From Sphaeroforma sirkka (taxonomy: Eukaryota > Opisthokonta > Ichthyosporea > Ichthyophonida), in assembly GCA_001586965.3 (NCBI GenBank), contig LUCW03000516.1, forward strand, positions 1 to 20,000: DNA of 20,000 nt, written 5' to 3'. Shown in pieces: positions 1-15,188 of this stretch. Each line of letters begins with the position of its first letter. Positions within the stretch are counted from its first letter, which is position 1. The translations under genes were made by a program, and so were the position numbers. Below the pieces are notes generated by a model that made no database searches, had not been told where the DNA came from, and saw only the letters and a list, made by a program, of their open reading frames with translations.

Positions 1-16
1 GGCCTACGCTACAGAT

Positions 17-330
17 ATGGCTGTCCATAACGAAACAACTGATTTAATCTTGGGAAATGGCAAAGTTACTACTTGCGAACAAGCCATTGACTATGCACAC
101 ATAATGCTGTCAGATAGAAGAGAAGTGAAGACTCACCTAATCGTTACTGACATGTCTCAGAAATACGATTTAATTATAGGTATGACTGATCTTCTCAGTT
201 TAGGTATAACACTCACTGGTCTGCCTAATGGGCTAGACCCGAATAAAGATCAGTCAGATGATAATATGTTAAAGATACCTAAACCTCCGGAAGGTGAAGC
301 AAAGGATATGATTCCGCACTTCACCGATAT
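17..330 (+). pseudogene. Ty3 element: retropepsin-like protease region
   Basis: C-terminal part of an aspartic protease domain of the retroelement. The visible support is the segment YDLIIGMTDLLSLGITLTG, which matches the D-(I/L)-I-(L/I)-G-x-D/T-x-L region near the end of Ty3 retropepsins. The N-terminal part, where the catalytic Asp would lie, is outside the window. It is followed by the reverse transcriptase region, as expected for a Ty3 pol. Assignment rests on this one motif and on position. Confidence 0.6.
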
Positions 331-509
331 AATTATGGACTTAATTATACAAAACAGGAAGATTGCAATAACTGACTGGTGTATGTTTAAGTTCTCTAAT
401 GGGTACGTTAGACTTGACTTAACAAACGTCGACTTCTCTAAGTTAAAGTGTCCTTCACATAACTACGTGAGTTGGAGACACAAAGACGTTGTCAAAACCC
501 GTGCGACTA

Positions 510-930
510 TCTTTCCAAGATAGACTTAAAAGCTGCATTCCATCAACTACAGATATATGAGCCTCATAGGAAATACTTTTCCTTTACTTGGCAAGGTAAG
601 AAGTACCAGTTTAAAAGGTGCACCTGAAGGCTTACACATGTTACCTTCTTTTCTTCCAACAAGTTATGATGGAACTATTTGCGGACCTGTCGTATAACGT
701 ATCAATCTATTTAGATGATATAGCTATCTTTACAAAGACAGCACATGAACATGCTAAACTCGTTAAAGAAGTCTTAAAAGCGACTTAAGAGTAACGAATC
801 ATGTCTGGTACCGCATCTTTCTCTATTACTTAAAGCCTTTCAGTCACCTACGGCTGCACAAAGGACCTTTGGGAAAGCTTTGGACTAAAGAATGTGATGA
901 TGCATTTAAACTAGTCAAAAGTAAAGTAAT
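510..930 (+). pseudogene. Ty3 element: reverse transcriptase region
   Basis: Reverse transcriptase remains of the element. Two family hallmarks can be read: DLKAAFHQLQI with the following KYFSFTW block (around 525-590), the fingers/palm motif with the first catalytic Asp, and YLDDIAIFTKT (around 709-741), the Y-x-DD catalytic motif typical of Ty3/gypsy. A thumb/connection segment resembling the family's PFxW-tethered region follows. It is a broken fossil. The domain identity is secure; exact ends are approximate. Confidence 0.8.
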
Positions 931-959
931 GGACGCACCCATCATGTAGTACCCTGTGG

Positions 960-1340
960 ATGGTATCCCATTCCAAGTAGCAACCGACGCTTCAGATCGA
1001 GCGGTGGGTGGAGTGCTCTACCAAACGATAAATGGTAAATCGCGCTACATACAATTCTTTAGCAAGAGTTATAATAAGAGTCAACGGAATTACCCTACCG
1101 TTAAACAAGAGCTCCTTGCTATAGTTACTGCGCTAAGACAGTTTAAAGACTACCTTTATGGAAGTTACTTTACTGTCGCCTGTGATCAAAAGTCTCTAAC
1201 ATACTTAAAAGATATGAACCCTGACTCACAGTTGGTGAGCCGCTGGCATGACATTATTGCCAAGTTCGCTTTTAATATAACACACATACCAGGAATACAT
1301 AACCATCTTCCTGACATGCTCTCTCGACTTGTGCCCGACT
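960..1340 (+). pseudogene. Ty3 element: RNase H domain
   Basis: RNase H domain of the element. It opens with ATDASDRAVGGVLYQ, the catalytic Asp motif shared by Ty3 RNase H domains. It continues through FFSKSYNKSQRNYPTVKQELLAIV, cut here as SKSYNKSQRNYP and KQELLA (catalytic Glu), then the ACDQKSLTYL block with the third acidic residue. It ends in HIPGIHNHLPDMLSRL, the canonical C-terminal H-x-PG-x-x-N-x-x-x-D-x-LSR motif. The match to the Ty3/gypsy RNase H consensus is strong along its length. Confidence 0.85.
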
Positions 1341-1359
1341 ACCAGAAAACAGTCAAGGA

Positions 1360-1765
1360 GTTATCAGCAACCGATTGGATGCTAAATAAGAAATGGTTTA
1401 ACCTCGCTCAATCACGATGGGGTCCATTCACTGTTGATATGTTCGCCGCAGAACATAACAAACAGGTTTCTGAATATAGGTCGTTGACTCATCCTAAAGG
1501 TGATGCATTTCAGCTTGACTTATCAAAGCATAATGCGTGGGCTAACCCACCTTGTCAACTTATCGCACAGTTGTTAAATTATGTTAATATTACTAAATCT
1601 ACCATTACGCTGTGTTGTCCCTTACGTAACTCCGACCCATGGATACGTGATTTAATTAATATGATTCAAGACGAACCTATTTATGTCGACCGTGAAACCG
1701 ACACGTTTTTGTATCAGGGATCCTATTCTATTAAGAAGACACCTTGGAAACACACCATTGTTTGT
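1360..1765 (+). pseudogene. Ty3 element: DIRS-like methyltransferase-related segment between RNase H and integrase
   Basis: An extra segment between RNase H and integrase. It begins with DWMLN and an aromatic-rich stretch, then WGPFTVDMFAAEHNKQ, then a DAF box, then WANPP followed by QLIAQLL and a CCPLRNSDPW box. This order (W-x-LN, G-P-F-x-VD-x-FA-x-x-x-N, DAF, W-x-NPP, P-x-x-x-x-x-W) recalls the Dam-like methyltransferase-related domain after RNase H in DIRS retroelements, and similar segments I recall from some Ty3 elements. The SAM-binding role is inferred from family knowledge, not shown. It is part of a broken element. Confidence 0.55.
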
Positions 1766-2179
1766 CGCATCGGTCCTGCAGGTACCACTAAGGGGAAACC
1801 TTCAACCGAATTCTTAGCTAAACTAGAGGAGTCTAAAGAGTTTGAACAAAAGCTCAAGACTCGTACAACACATGCACCCAACAAGATTGCAGTCGAGGTA
1901 ATGCCGATTGAAACGGCATTAGATCGTAAAAACATGGAACTAGCTAAGGCCATGGATCAAAAACTCAAAACTCTAAGAGAACCTGAAGCTCGCACTCAAC
2001 TACTTAAAGCGCTGCTTAAAGAACAGCCAGGAGTTGCGAAACAACTGAAGAAGATACTTCAACAATCTAATGTTGTCAATTATGTATCTCAGGAGTCTAC
2101 CCCTCCTGACACTGAGGTTGCCCTTTCCAACAGGACTATGGTTCATCCAGCCAGCGTTACGCAGAATCTGACTGACTTA

Positions 2180-3200
2180 GAGGAGCTCGAAAGTAGAGTT
2201 AAAATTATACATAATTTAACGCATCGAGCATATGAGCATACTTATAAAATGGCTATTCGTGCAGGGCTTGATCACCCGGCGCTGAAAGAAACCATACGTG
2301 AAGTATACCGACGCTGTACTGATTGTGAAAAGAACCAGATCAAGCGATACGGTTGGGCACCCCTAAAAAGTGTGACAGAAGACCAACCAATGCGCTGAGT
2401 CATAGTCGATTTGGTTAAACTCCCGCGATCCAAGCATACTGGCGATGTATATATCTGTCATTTCTTATGTGTGGATTCGGGCTATAACTTGCTTTATGCA
2501 TTACCGAACAAACGTCCACAAACAGTGGCAGAATTATGCTATCACGTTTTAATGACTTCGGTTTCCCCCGAGTACTATGTTCTGATAACGGTAGTGAGTT
2601 TTGTACCGACGTAATGGAGGCACTTATACTCGTATCAGGCATGACCCATAGGCGTGGTGTTCCTTACAAACCTCAAACGCAGGGTGCAAATGAGACACGT
2701 CATAGAGAACTTAAGAAACTCTTGCGTACCGCACTAGACGACGTTGAGGATATGTGGCCTTATCATTCGAAATGGGTTCAGACTCAAATGAATAACTGCA
2801 TGAATCCTCAAACTGGAACACTCTCGTTTCACTATTTCTTTGGCCGCTATAGTGAATTACAAGCAACGTTTGATAAAAACTGCGCCCGAGAAACACGCTA
2901 CCCCGTGGCTACAAAAGATTGACCATATGCAGAACGTTGTTTACCCCTGTTTACTCGAGCACAAGAATCGCGTCCTACTTAAAGCGTATGACCGATGGAA
3001 TAGCACTAAGAACATTGTTCAGTTCAAAGTCGGCGATTACGTTAACATTATAAATCGAAACGCCAACGTTACCGAACTCTCTTCTAAGACGATAGGACCT
3101 TTTGTTATTTCCTACCATGATGAGAAGAGTGATACTTACGAAGTGAATAACATTGATGGTACTAGCGCAACTAATCTAGGCACTCACTGTATCACTACCT
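2180..3200 (+). pseudogene. Ty3 element: integrase region
   Basis: Integrase of the element. The N-terminal zinc-binding part lies around 2205-2325, with spaced His residues and the pair CTDC. The catalytic core follows: CSDNGSEF around 2580 carries the second catalytic Asp, and PYKPQTQGANE around 2665 is the P-x-x-PQTNG-like block with the final Glu nearby. A GPY/F-like part around 3020-3190 reads K-x-GPFVI and TYEV. These are standard Ty3/gypsy integrase signatures. It is a broken fossil with approximate limits. Confidence 0.8.
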
Positions 3201-3239
3201 CCGGACTCTCATTCGTTCGCTCATTTGATTCTGATGTCC

Positions 3240-3420
3240 CAGTTATGGAGTCACAAGTCAAAGATATAATTGACAAAACATCCGAAGACGGTTACACTTA
3301 CTACAAGACCCGTTTTATGGATGGAACAGTAGCTTGGCTAACCTCCGATGCGTTTCGTGAATTTCGCGACTTTCTTCGTATCTTTAATAAGAAATGGAAT
3401 AAGCGTTTACATAAGAACAC
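3240..3420 (+). pseudogene. Ty3 element: chromodomain-like C-terminal tail
   Basis: Downstream of the GPY/F part lies a short block reading V-x-DIIDKTSEDGYTYY, then TRFMDGTVAWL and DAFREFRDFLRIFNKK. The pattern (hydrophobic I-x-D, a G-x-x-YYxxRF-x-DGT-x-x-W core and a C-terminal helix rich in aromatics) resembles the chromodomain at the integrase end of chromoviruses, which helps target insertion to particular chromatin. The call rests on pattern and position only. Confidence 0.5.
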
Positions 3421-3610
3421 ACGAGATAAACGAAAAGGGTTTCCTCAGGTGACTACAAACCCTGACGGATCTGAAATTCCCTATTTGCCACCTACTTCCT
3501 ACGTGACTAAACTTTCTGATCTGCTTACCAACAGTGCAGAAAATTGTTCAAACTTACTTACTAATGAAGAACAGCCCTTGGCTATTACCTTACCAAATAG
3601 TAAACGTAAG

Positions 3611-3970
3611 AGGTTTTTCTCTCTCTCTCAGCCCAGATACCCTATTATGCACATTACATTGGATACGCATAATAAGAACATTTGTACAAACAAACACTTT
3701 ATAGTACATATATTTATACATAAACATTGTAAACTTCGATGGAAATTACTAGGTTTCAAACTATATTAAACTAAAATAGAATTTAGTCAGTTAGGATTTA
3801 GCAGTGGTAGCTTGTGTAAGAATGATCGGGACTGCCTCTTGTTAAGAGCCTAAATATCCTCGATCACACAGGGCGTACCTCTAGCTGTTCATTATTGAAT
3901 AATTTTCACTAGAAGTACTAAGTGTTTATGACCACATGCCTAATTTGTAGATAGACATAATAGCGTAAAT
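3611..3970 (+). repeat. Left arm of a 360-bp inverted repeat, candidate 3' LTR
   Basis: This stretch recurs in reverse complement at 4455-4814 with only about seven differences seen by eye, so roughly 98% identity over 360 bp. It starts at AGGTTTTTC just after the coding part of the Ty3 element and ends at GCGTAAAT. Its position fits the element's 3' LTR, but I cannot find a clear TG...CA pair at the homology limits, so the LTR label is tentative. Confidence 0.75.
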
Positions 3971-4454
3971 ATCATGGTTTACAACATAGAAATATCCATT
4001 GGAGTTTACATATTTTTCAGTTAATTAGTAGTTACCGTAGTGTACTGCTTCTAGACTGACTAATAATTACTTACAAACGATACTGCTATTTGAGGTGCTC
4101 TAGTGTAGAAATACGGCCTCCGGTCAGTCTAAAATATCAAGATCAATTGAGATAATACATTGGTTTTTATTTGTATTTTTAATAATTTAATACAAGCTCT
4201 TTTTCCAATATTTTCAAAGTGTTCTAAATTCACTTTGATGGCTCCAATAGCCTGAGTATTTGGTATGACTCATCTACTTGGACCTATTTGAGACATTAGT
4301 AGATGTAGGATATTATAAACTAATTTTAAAATCTCCGAACTACTACTTATAGATTTTGGTCCTCCCGCCAATCTCCAAAATCCAATAAGTATTTTACTTT
4401 TTTTAACTTTTCTTCAGATGGAACTTTATTTATATCAGCTAATGTATTAACGTG
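3971..4454. other. 484-bp loop between inverted repeat arms
   Basis: AT-rich non-coding DNA between the two 360-bp arms. No reading frame of note. It holds an 8-bp inverted pair AGACTGAC (4053-4060) and GTCAGTCT (4123-4130), and an 8-bp stem TCAAAGTG/CACTTTGA (4214-4238), both short enough to be chance. It is not recognisably related to the coding part of the retroelement. Confidence 0.6.
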
Positions 4455-4814
4455 ACTTACGCTATTATGTCTATTTACATATTAGGCAAGTGGTCATGAA
4501 CACTTAGTACTTCTAGTGAAAATTATTCAATAAAGAACAGCTAGAGGTACGCCCTGTGTGATCGAGGATATTTAGGCTCTTAACAAGAGGCAGTCCCGAT
4601 CATTCTTACACAAGCTACCACTGCTAAATCCTAACTGACTAAATTCTATTTTAGTTTAATATAGTTTGAAACCTAGTAATTTCCATCGAAGTTTACAATG
4701 TTTATGTATAAATATATGTACTATAAAGTGTTTGTTTGTACAAATGTTCTTATTATGCGTATCCAATGTAATGTGCATAATAGGGTATCTGGGCTGAGAG
4801 AGAGGGAAAAACCT
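4455..4814 (-). repeat. Right arm of the 360-bp inverted repeat
   Basis: Reverse complement of 3611-3970. It could be an LTR-like sequence of a second, oppositely oriented element copy, or the mirror arm of a fold-back structure. Homology stops at AAAAACCT (4807-4814). Beyond it the sequence does not resemble the coding part of the Ty3 element. No target-site duplication is evident around the whole 3611-4814 structure. Confidence 0.75.
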
Positions 4815-6151
4815 GGTTTAGTTTCTATAAACCAAGTGGCGGTCAGTCATGCTTGAAAGTTTATCAATAATCAAATTATGTCATAATGCCATAGATCTAA
4901 ATAGGGATGCATCCTATGCATGACCTCACAGTCATACGCACTGCCTTAGTACGGTTACCAAGTTCTTCAGCCGAGCACTGATCACCTTACCTCCCCGGTT
5001 TCCACCACAATCACTTCGGAGTGTGACCTCAGTTGACCCCAAGGACGATTTGACTAGGATAGAAACACCGTTGTAAGTACTAGAAAAGAGAGCCAAATAA
5101 AACTATAAAAGAGATATTGTGAGAAAACTCCAAACAAATACCAATGAAAACACACAAAACGAAAGGCGTTTGGACTATTTACCACAGTCCTGAACGCAAA
5201 TACTGTCCGGTGAGCGCCGTCTGTCTTGCATCTACGACATGCGGGGCAAAACACAGTCCAAAAGTAGCGACTACATAGCCGACTAGGGATAATTCTATTT
5301 ATTTCAAAAAAAAAAATAAGTTACAATGTATGTATGTTATAATGTATGGACATATGGTATGGCTCTCATAGCCGTTGTAAAAAGTGGTTCGGGAAAAATC
5401 GATAGGAAGAAGTGGTCAGTAAATTCCCTTTTGAAGCTCGGGCCAAGTATGTCGACGATGGAGGATATGCGCTGAGTCAATTCGGGTCGGTGCTGACAAA
5501 ACACGGATACCATTGTTCAAACTTCTGTTGCAAACCCTATTAGTTTGAAAATATCTGCAATGAAAATTGACACATGTCTACTGCCAAGTGTCAACCAAAA
5601 TATCCAAGTATTGAGTCAACTGATCGTGTCCGAGACTCCGACGTGTGTGATACCTTAATGACTCATGACAGTCATGACTCATAGTCAGACGAACACAACT
5701 GAATCTGTTTCATTTTTGCCATACCTAATGGCTGCTGTCACTTGTCAGCTGATTCATACCACAGTCCACAGTCCACATGCAAACATACCAACATGAATAC
5801 GTTTTCCGATTAAATGGATATCTCACTTTTAATCAACGTTTATATCGATGGCCCTATAGTTGTCAATATGGGTGCATATTAGAAGCCTTTAGGTCTATAT
5901 TTGTATATGTTTTCATGTTAAGGTGTCCATCTATATTACATACTAGTTAAATAGTTTTCATTGTCTCTGACCCAAATAAACGTTTATAGGATTTTCAATT
6001 GACGGGTTGGAAGTTGGTACTACATCATGGCATAAATATGTAAATAAATACATATCGCATGGGAACCGAGCCCGCAATCGAGAGGGTGCTAGAAAGGTAA
6101 CACATATACCTCGCATTTGCATAAGAATATTCGGGCTGTACGTTGCACATC
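4815..6151. other. Intergenic region with the upstream region of allantoicase copy 1
   Basis: No supported gene. It includes a run of eleven A's near 5307, mixed-composition DNA and, near its right end, the presumed 5' UTR and promoter of the allantoicase gene starting at 6152. Open frames here are short and lack family motifs. Two TGACTCA sites are listed separately. I see no clear TATA box at a defined distance, and the transcription start cannot be placed. Confidence 0.5.
5659..5681. promoter_or_regulatory. Pair of TGACTCA (bZIP-type) sites
   Basis: TGACTCA occurs at 5659-5665 and again at 5675-5681, 16 bp apart, about 480 bp upstream of the allantoicase start codon. The bases between contain the palindrome CATGACAGTCATG. 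TGACTCA is the classic AP-1/GCN4 bZIP binding sequence. A regulatory role is inference from motif and position only. Confidence 0.25.
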
Positions 6152-10990
<4,839 letters not shown>

Positions 10991-11165
10991 GTGTAGTCCA
11001 TTTGAAAAGAACCCTCGTGAATGACTTCTGGGTACCTGTGACCCAGATAGGGGATATACTATACAAAACCAGGCTAGTATAAAGTGAATAGAGGCATCTG
11101 ACCCTCAGATGAATGTATTGCATTCGAGCAGAGACCTATTAATATGGGAGGAAGAGTGGGTATTG

Positions 11166-11346
<181 letters not shown>

Positions 11347-12275
11347 TCGAACCTAGTTTGTGACTGGAGATAACTAAATCTTCGCAGCAGTCGAGAAATA
11401 TTTATGACATAAAGTATAAAGCATGATTTGTTTACGGCTGAAACAGATACGCGTCGCAGTTTGTTCGCTAATGCATCAAGAAGGTTACGTATCTATACTA
11501 TTGTCTGTGTTACTGTGTATCGACTCCGAGTGCTTTGTATTTTGTAGTACACTAACTCTTATCTTGTTGGTACTGGTGCAGTGATGATATACATACATAC
11601 TCTGTACCGATGTATATATTTGTAATGTATATATTAGGGAATGTTGCTCTAGATGTGTGATTATCATAGTGATTCGTGTAGATGACTGCTCTGACTCTCA
11701 TGAATTTATACTCTTATAAGAGTCTAGTAGAGAGATCAGAGATGCCGTTAAGATTCGACCAATATGTAACTATGGATCGTAAATCTAACCACAGATCATC
11801 ATAATTATCATATTATGGCCCACCCTTTATTGCAATAAACATTGACAAGATAAAAAATCTTAAAACTCATGCGAAAGTTTGAAAAGTATGGGTTTTGTTT
11901 TGACAAAACAAATAGTTGATAATATTTTTGTTTTAAAAAAAGAGCAAAATACATATATAAATTGTACAGAAGTTCAGAGTTCAGACTCTTGTTGAGAGGT
12001 GACTCAGTTGAGGAGTCGAGGCCATCTGCCTATTTATATTGTTTACTAAAAAATAATATGTTCTTGAAACAAAAAAAAGACTATGGAATTTATTGCAAGT
12101 TTTTTAGTTTTTAATTGGTGATTACCTGATGGACTTTGGTGCGTGTATTATTGTATTTAGAATAATTCGGGCTGTTTTACAGTTTAATTAAAATAAAATA
12201 TATAAATATCTCATAAATATTTAAATATGTAAATAGCAAAGTATTTACCCGGTATTTATGTATTTACAATAAATA

Positions 12276-12418
12276 CCCCCAGGCCCAGGGCAGAATAACG
12301 GGTAACACCAGCCGGACCCCCAGTCCCATCTGGGACTCTGGGTTCAGGAACTTCAGGGCGGCAGCGGGCAGCGCTAGGCGGCGATGCGGCAACTTGGCAT
12401 AGCAAGGTCCCCTTTTGG
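12276..12418. other. GC-rich island in AT-rich spacer, possible retroposon fragment
   Basis: About 140 bp of markedly GC-rich DNA with sharp edges against AT-rich flanks. It contains the stem AGTCCCA-TC-TGGGACT (12322-12337) and repeated GGCGGC/GCAGCGGGC units, and is followed by T- and A-runs. Composition and structure would suit a SINE or LINE end fragment or an RNA-like hairpin, but I do not recognise the family and see no coding potential. Confidence 0.35.
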
Positions 12419-12450
12419 CTTTTTTAAAAAAAAATGGGCGTTTAGATCTC

Positions 12451-12514
12451 TTGTTTTTGTTTTGATTGTTTTATTTGTTTTTATAAAAAGTGAAACTAAA
12501 CAAAACAAAAACAA
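12451..12514. repeat. Short inverted repeat, 14-bp stem
   Basis: TTGTTTTTGTTTTG (12451-12464) is matched by its exact reverse complement at 12501-12514 with a 36-bp loop. Low complexity lowers its weight. It could be the end of a small mobile element or chance in T/A-rich DNA. Confidence 0.4.
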
Positions 12515-12958
12515 ATAAATACATACGTCGATAAGAATATACATAAATACATACTACCAAGATGCCTGAGGGCTAAGAGAGCTGATGAGAGTGATGTGAC
12601 CCTATGTATTATCTGAAAGACTGAAACACAGAAGCAGTAACAGTTTAATGTGAATGGAAGATCGGACGATCAATAATCATGTGGGCGAATACGTATCTAG
12701 TAATTTATCTTACATACATACCACACATGAATGATGAATGATATGATTAAAAAGGCAAGGGAGAAAATTGTAAAGGAGAAATCTCAAAATTGAAATTGTA
12801 ACAAAAATGGCAGATATGTTAAGTGCTTGTTCTATATAAATAATATCGAGCAATCGAATTATACACAACACGAGCAACTTTCGAAAACCGATTCTACATC
12901 ACAACTTATATACGATGCGTTTGATATTCACATTGGTGGCGTGTATCGTATTAGTGCG

Positions 12959-14214
12959 ATGAGCGTTGACAGTGTTTCTGCCAGCGTTAGCGCTCCCGCA
13001 GGATCTCGACGAGTGAAAAATCAACCGCTCCGGATCCGTAGAGAGTTGAGATAATTGGAAGATTATGAGAGAGAGGCTTTATTGAACGCCATGTGGACGA
13101 TGCGCAATCTGACTACTGACGAAGGGAAAGCGCAGTCCGGAGATGCTTTCAGAAACTGGGACCATTATGTAGTAAAACATGCAACGGCGGTACAGACTCT
13201 ATCTGGAAACCAAGCACACAATGGACCTTGCTTATGACTTTCCATCGCTTGTTACTTTTAGAAATCGAACGAGTACTGTTGTCGATACGTCCTGAATTCA
13301 AGGCAGTACGCTACTGAGATATGGCACTCGACAGTACGATAGGCGGCAAGTAGACCTCCAAAGACGAAGAATTCATTTTCTCAGACAAGTATTTCGGTTC
13401 GTATACCGGAAATCCCAACAAGGATTACGCACTGACCGACAGAGCATTTGCATACTGGCCTGTAACTAAGTATGATGCTATAGAATTTGAACAATACGCG
13501 GATATTTGTAATGGATCTGCGACTTCTGGGTACAATAGAGCATTCAGCAACCCCAACAATGTCAGCTACGTAACGAGGTTCGATAAATCAGGTTTTATCC
13601 ATGCTAGTCCACTTTTAGAACTTGAAGAGAACATAAACATATGTGCCCAGTAGGCATACATCAAGACCTGGGAGCAGTGGGGATTTTGTGTCGATATCGT
13701 TGCTGATAGCAGAGTATCTATCACTCCATACGGTATATACATAATAGAAGGCAAGATCTCGACGCTGCCGTGGTTTCATGCACAGCCACATGTCAAAATT
13801 GGATCGATGCAGCCATCGACAGAGTTCTTGGGTGATTTCATGAACACCTCGACGTCCGTTAATGATCCAATTTTTCTCTTCCATCACACAAACGTCGATC
13901 GCTTGAATCAAAAGTGACAAGTGGATGCGGAAGCGAACAACGCCACCTTGGGAGATGATGATGTTCTATGGGATTTTCCTACAGGACTTTCCGAAAGTAA
14001 TGTGTCTGTTACAGGTTGGCCGATCAACGCAGGATGCTGGTTGCAAAGCTCCGAGGTGAGTTGGCGATTTCCATTCTATCCTACTGAGGTGTTTGGTCCA
14101 GGCGCTAACAAGACATGTCCGGGATCTGGTGTAGATGGGATCTATACCCACTCGGATGCGCTGAAATATACCAAACCAACAACAAGCGACTACGTATACG
14201 ACTCAGAGTTATAA
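12959..14214 (+). pseudogene. Tyrosinase (type-3 copper) pseudogene, intronless
   Basis: Remains of a tyrosinase-like phenol oxidase of roughly 418 codons. All six copper ligands seem retained. CuA: VKHA, AHNG, then FHRLLLLEIER. CuB: FHAQPH, then PIFLFHHTNVDRL, the canonical HH-x-x-x-DR block. Five in-frame stops (13052 TAA, 13315 TGA, 13351 TAG, 13651 TAG, 13915 TGA) and one single-base loss near 13232, between the second and third CuA histidines, break it. Two TGA codons fall where family members have Trp (the YWD after CuA and the WQ after CuB). The start at 12959 is a guess; the end is TAA 14212. It has no introns, unlike its neighbours, so it may be a retrocopy, though no poly(A) tail is visible. 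It lies in the spacer of the inverted duplication and appears single-copy here. Confidence 0.85.
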
Positions 14215-15019
14215 AATTGCTTCACATATTTTAAAACATGACATTGATTAGCAGATGCTTCGTTGAGCAATTTCGGGTCGATTTGCTCACGGTAATAGCT
14301 GAATCGAAGTAAGGTGCTCATCACGTAAATTCACACGCATCGAGTAATAGCATTTTTAACCCTTCAGCTGCCATCCCTGATTCTTGACCCAAATTTTCTC
14401 TTCAAGCATATCTGGTCGAGCTTTGGTGTTGTTCCACAGACTGGAGTGTGGAACAGTGTTTTTTTTAAGGACATATATGTATGACAACTTTTCGCATTTT
14501 ACAAACAGGATGCAAAACTCCCCTCAAATAAGCCTCAGTTTCGACCAATATACCATGTATACGATTTTTCTAAAACGTCGACGAGGATTTCGAAGCCCGT
14601 GAAAAGCCTGTGAATAGTGAGAGTGAGGAGAGCAACTGCAAGAAATATACTGTATATGAGCTGAACTACATCTGGATACCAGCGTTTTATTTATCAATGA
14701 GCATATGAATGCATCCTCAATTGTTTCAGTTTTCAAGTTCGTAAAGATACGAGTGGAGTGTAATATCAGTATCATCGTCATATAATATTATTCGTTTATG
14801 TCGTAAATTGCCATGCTTTGCTATTTTCCTACAAGGATTCGCTTTCAGCTGATAGCGTCTTCCAGAACGTCAACCGCTGTGCATACAGAGATTTTACAAA
14901 GTGTGCAGCCTATCTGACAGATAATCTCTGAGAATCGATAGGAAGGGTGCATGTAGATCCTTCTTGCTGGCAAATATATTTAGCATACCACAGCTAGAGA
15001 AGTTTTATCATCCACGACG
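14215..15019. other. Unique spacer DNA right of the tyrosinase pseudogene
   Basis: About 800 bp with no supported gene, RNA or mobile element. Short open frames on both strands lack family motifs. It contains a run of nine T's near 14460. It ends where homology with arm 1 begins, at about 15020. Confidence 0.55.
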
Positions 15020-15188
15020 CCCACACTTCTTCTTTTATTAATAGATTTATGCTGAATGGAATACATCAATCTGAGGGTCAGATGCCTCTATTCACTTTAA
15101 ACTAGCCTGGTTTTGTATAGTATGTCCCCTATCTGGGTCACAGGTACCTAGAAGTCATTCACGAGGGCTCTTTTCAAATGGACTACAC

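Larger units (their letters stand above)
1..3970 (+). mobile_element. Broken Ty3/gypsy (chromovirus-like) LTR retroelement, 3' part
   Basis: Fossil Ty3/gypsy element whose 5' end lies left of the window. The part order is protease, reverse transcriptase, RNase H, a methyltransferase-related segment, integrase with zinc-binding, catalytic and GPY/F parts, then a chromodomain-like tail. This protease-RT-RNaseH-integrase order is that of Ty3/gypsy, and the terminal chromodomain-like block points to chromoviruses. No gag is visible. A candidate 3' terminal repeat (3611-3970) follows the coding part; its limits are inferred only from homology with an inverted copy nearby. The element is broken, with roughly half a dozen or more breaks, yet its domains are still easy to recognise, so the insertion is old but not ancient. 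Confidence 0.88.
11347..12958. other. Unique spacer DNA, AT-rich, no supported gene
   Basis: Left part of the unique spacer between the duplicated arms. Mostly AT-rich with no recognised gene. Short inverted repeats occur: TTTGTTTT/AAAACAAA (11894-11912), GGTATTTAT/ATAAATACC (12251-12277) and the 14-base pair at 12451-12514. A GC-rich island is listed separately. A frame open from 12827 leads into the tyrosinase pseudogene and may include remnants of its N-terminus, but shows no clear signal peptide. Confidence 0.6.

Noticed and set aside
4214-4238. 8-bp stem TCAAAGTG/CACTTTGA as a terminator or RNA hairpin
   Set aside because: Stem too short for significance in AT-rich DNA and no gene end beside it.
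5054-5254. Minus-strand frame with CPACRRCK, suggestive of a zinc knuckle
   Set aside because: Cysteine and histidine spacing does not match a retroviral zinc knuckle or other known finger, and there is no supporting context.
11710-11723. 14-bp perfect palindrome ACTCTTATAAGAGT
   Set aside because: About one such palindrome is expected by chance in 20 kb, and nothing nearby supports an operator or attachment site.
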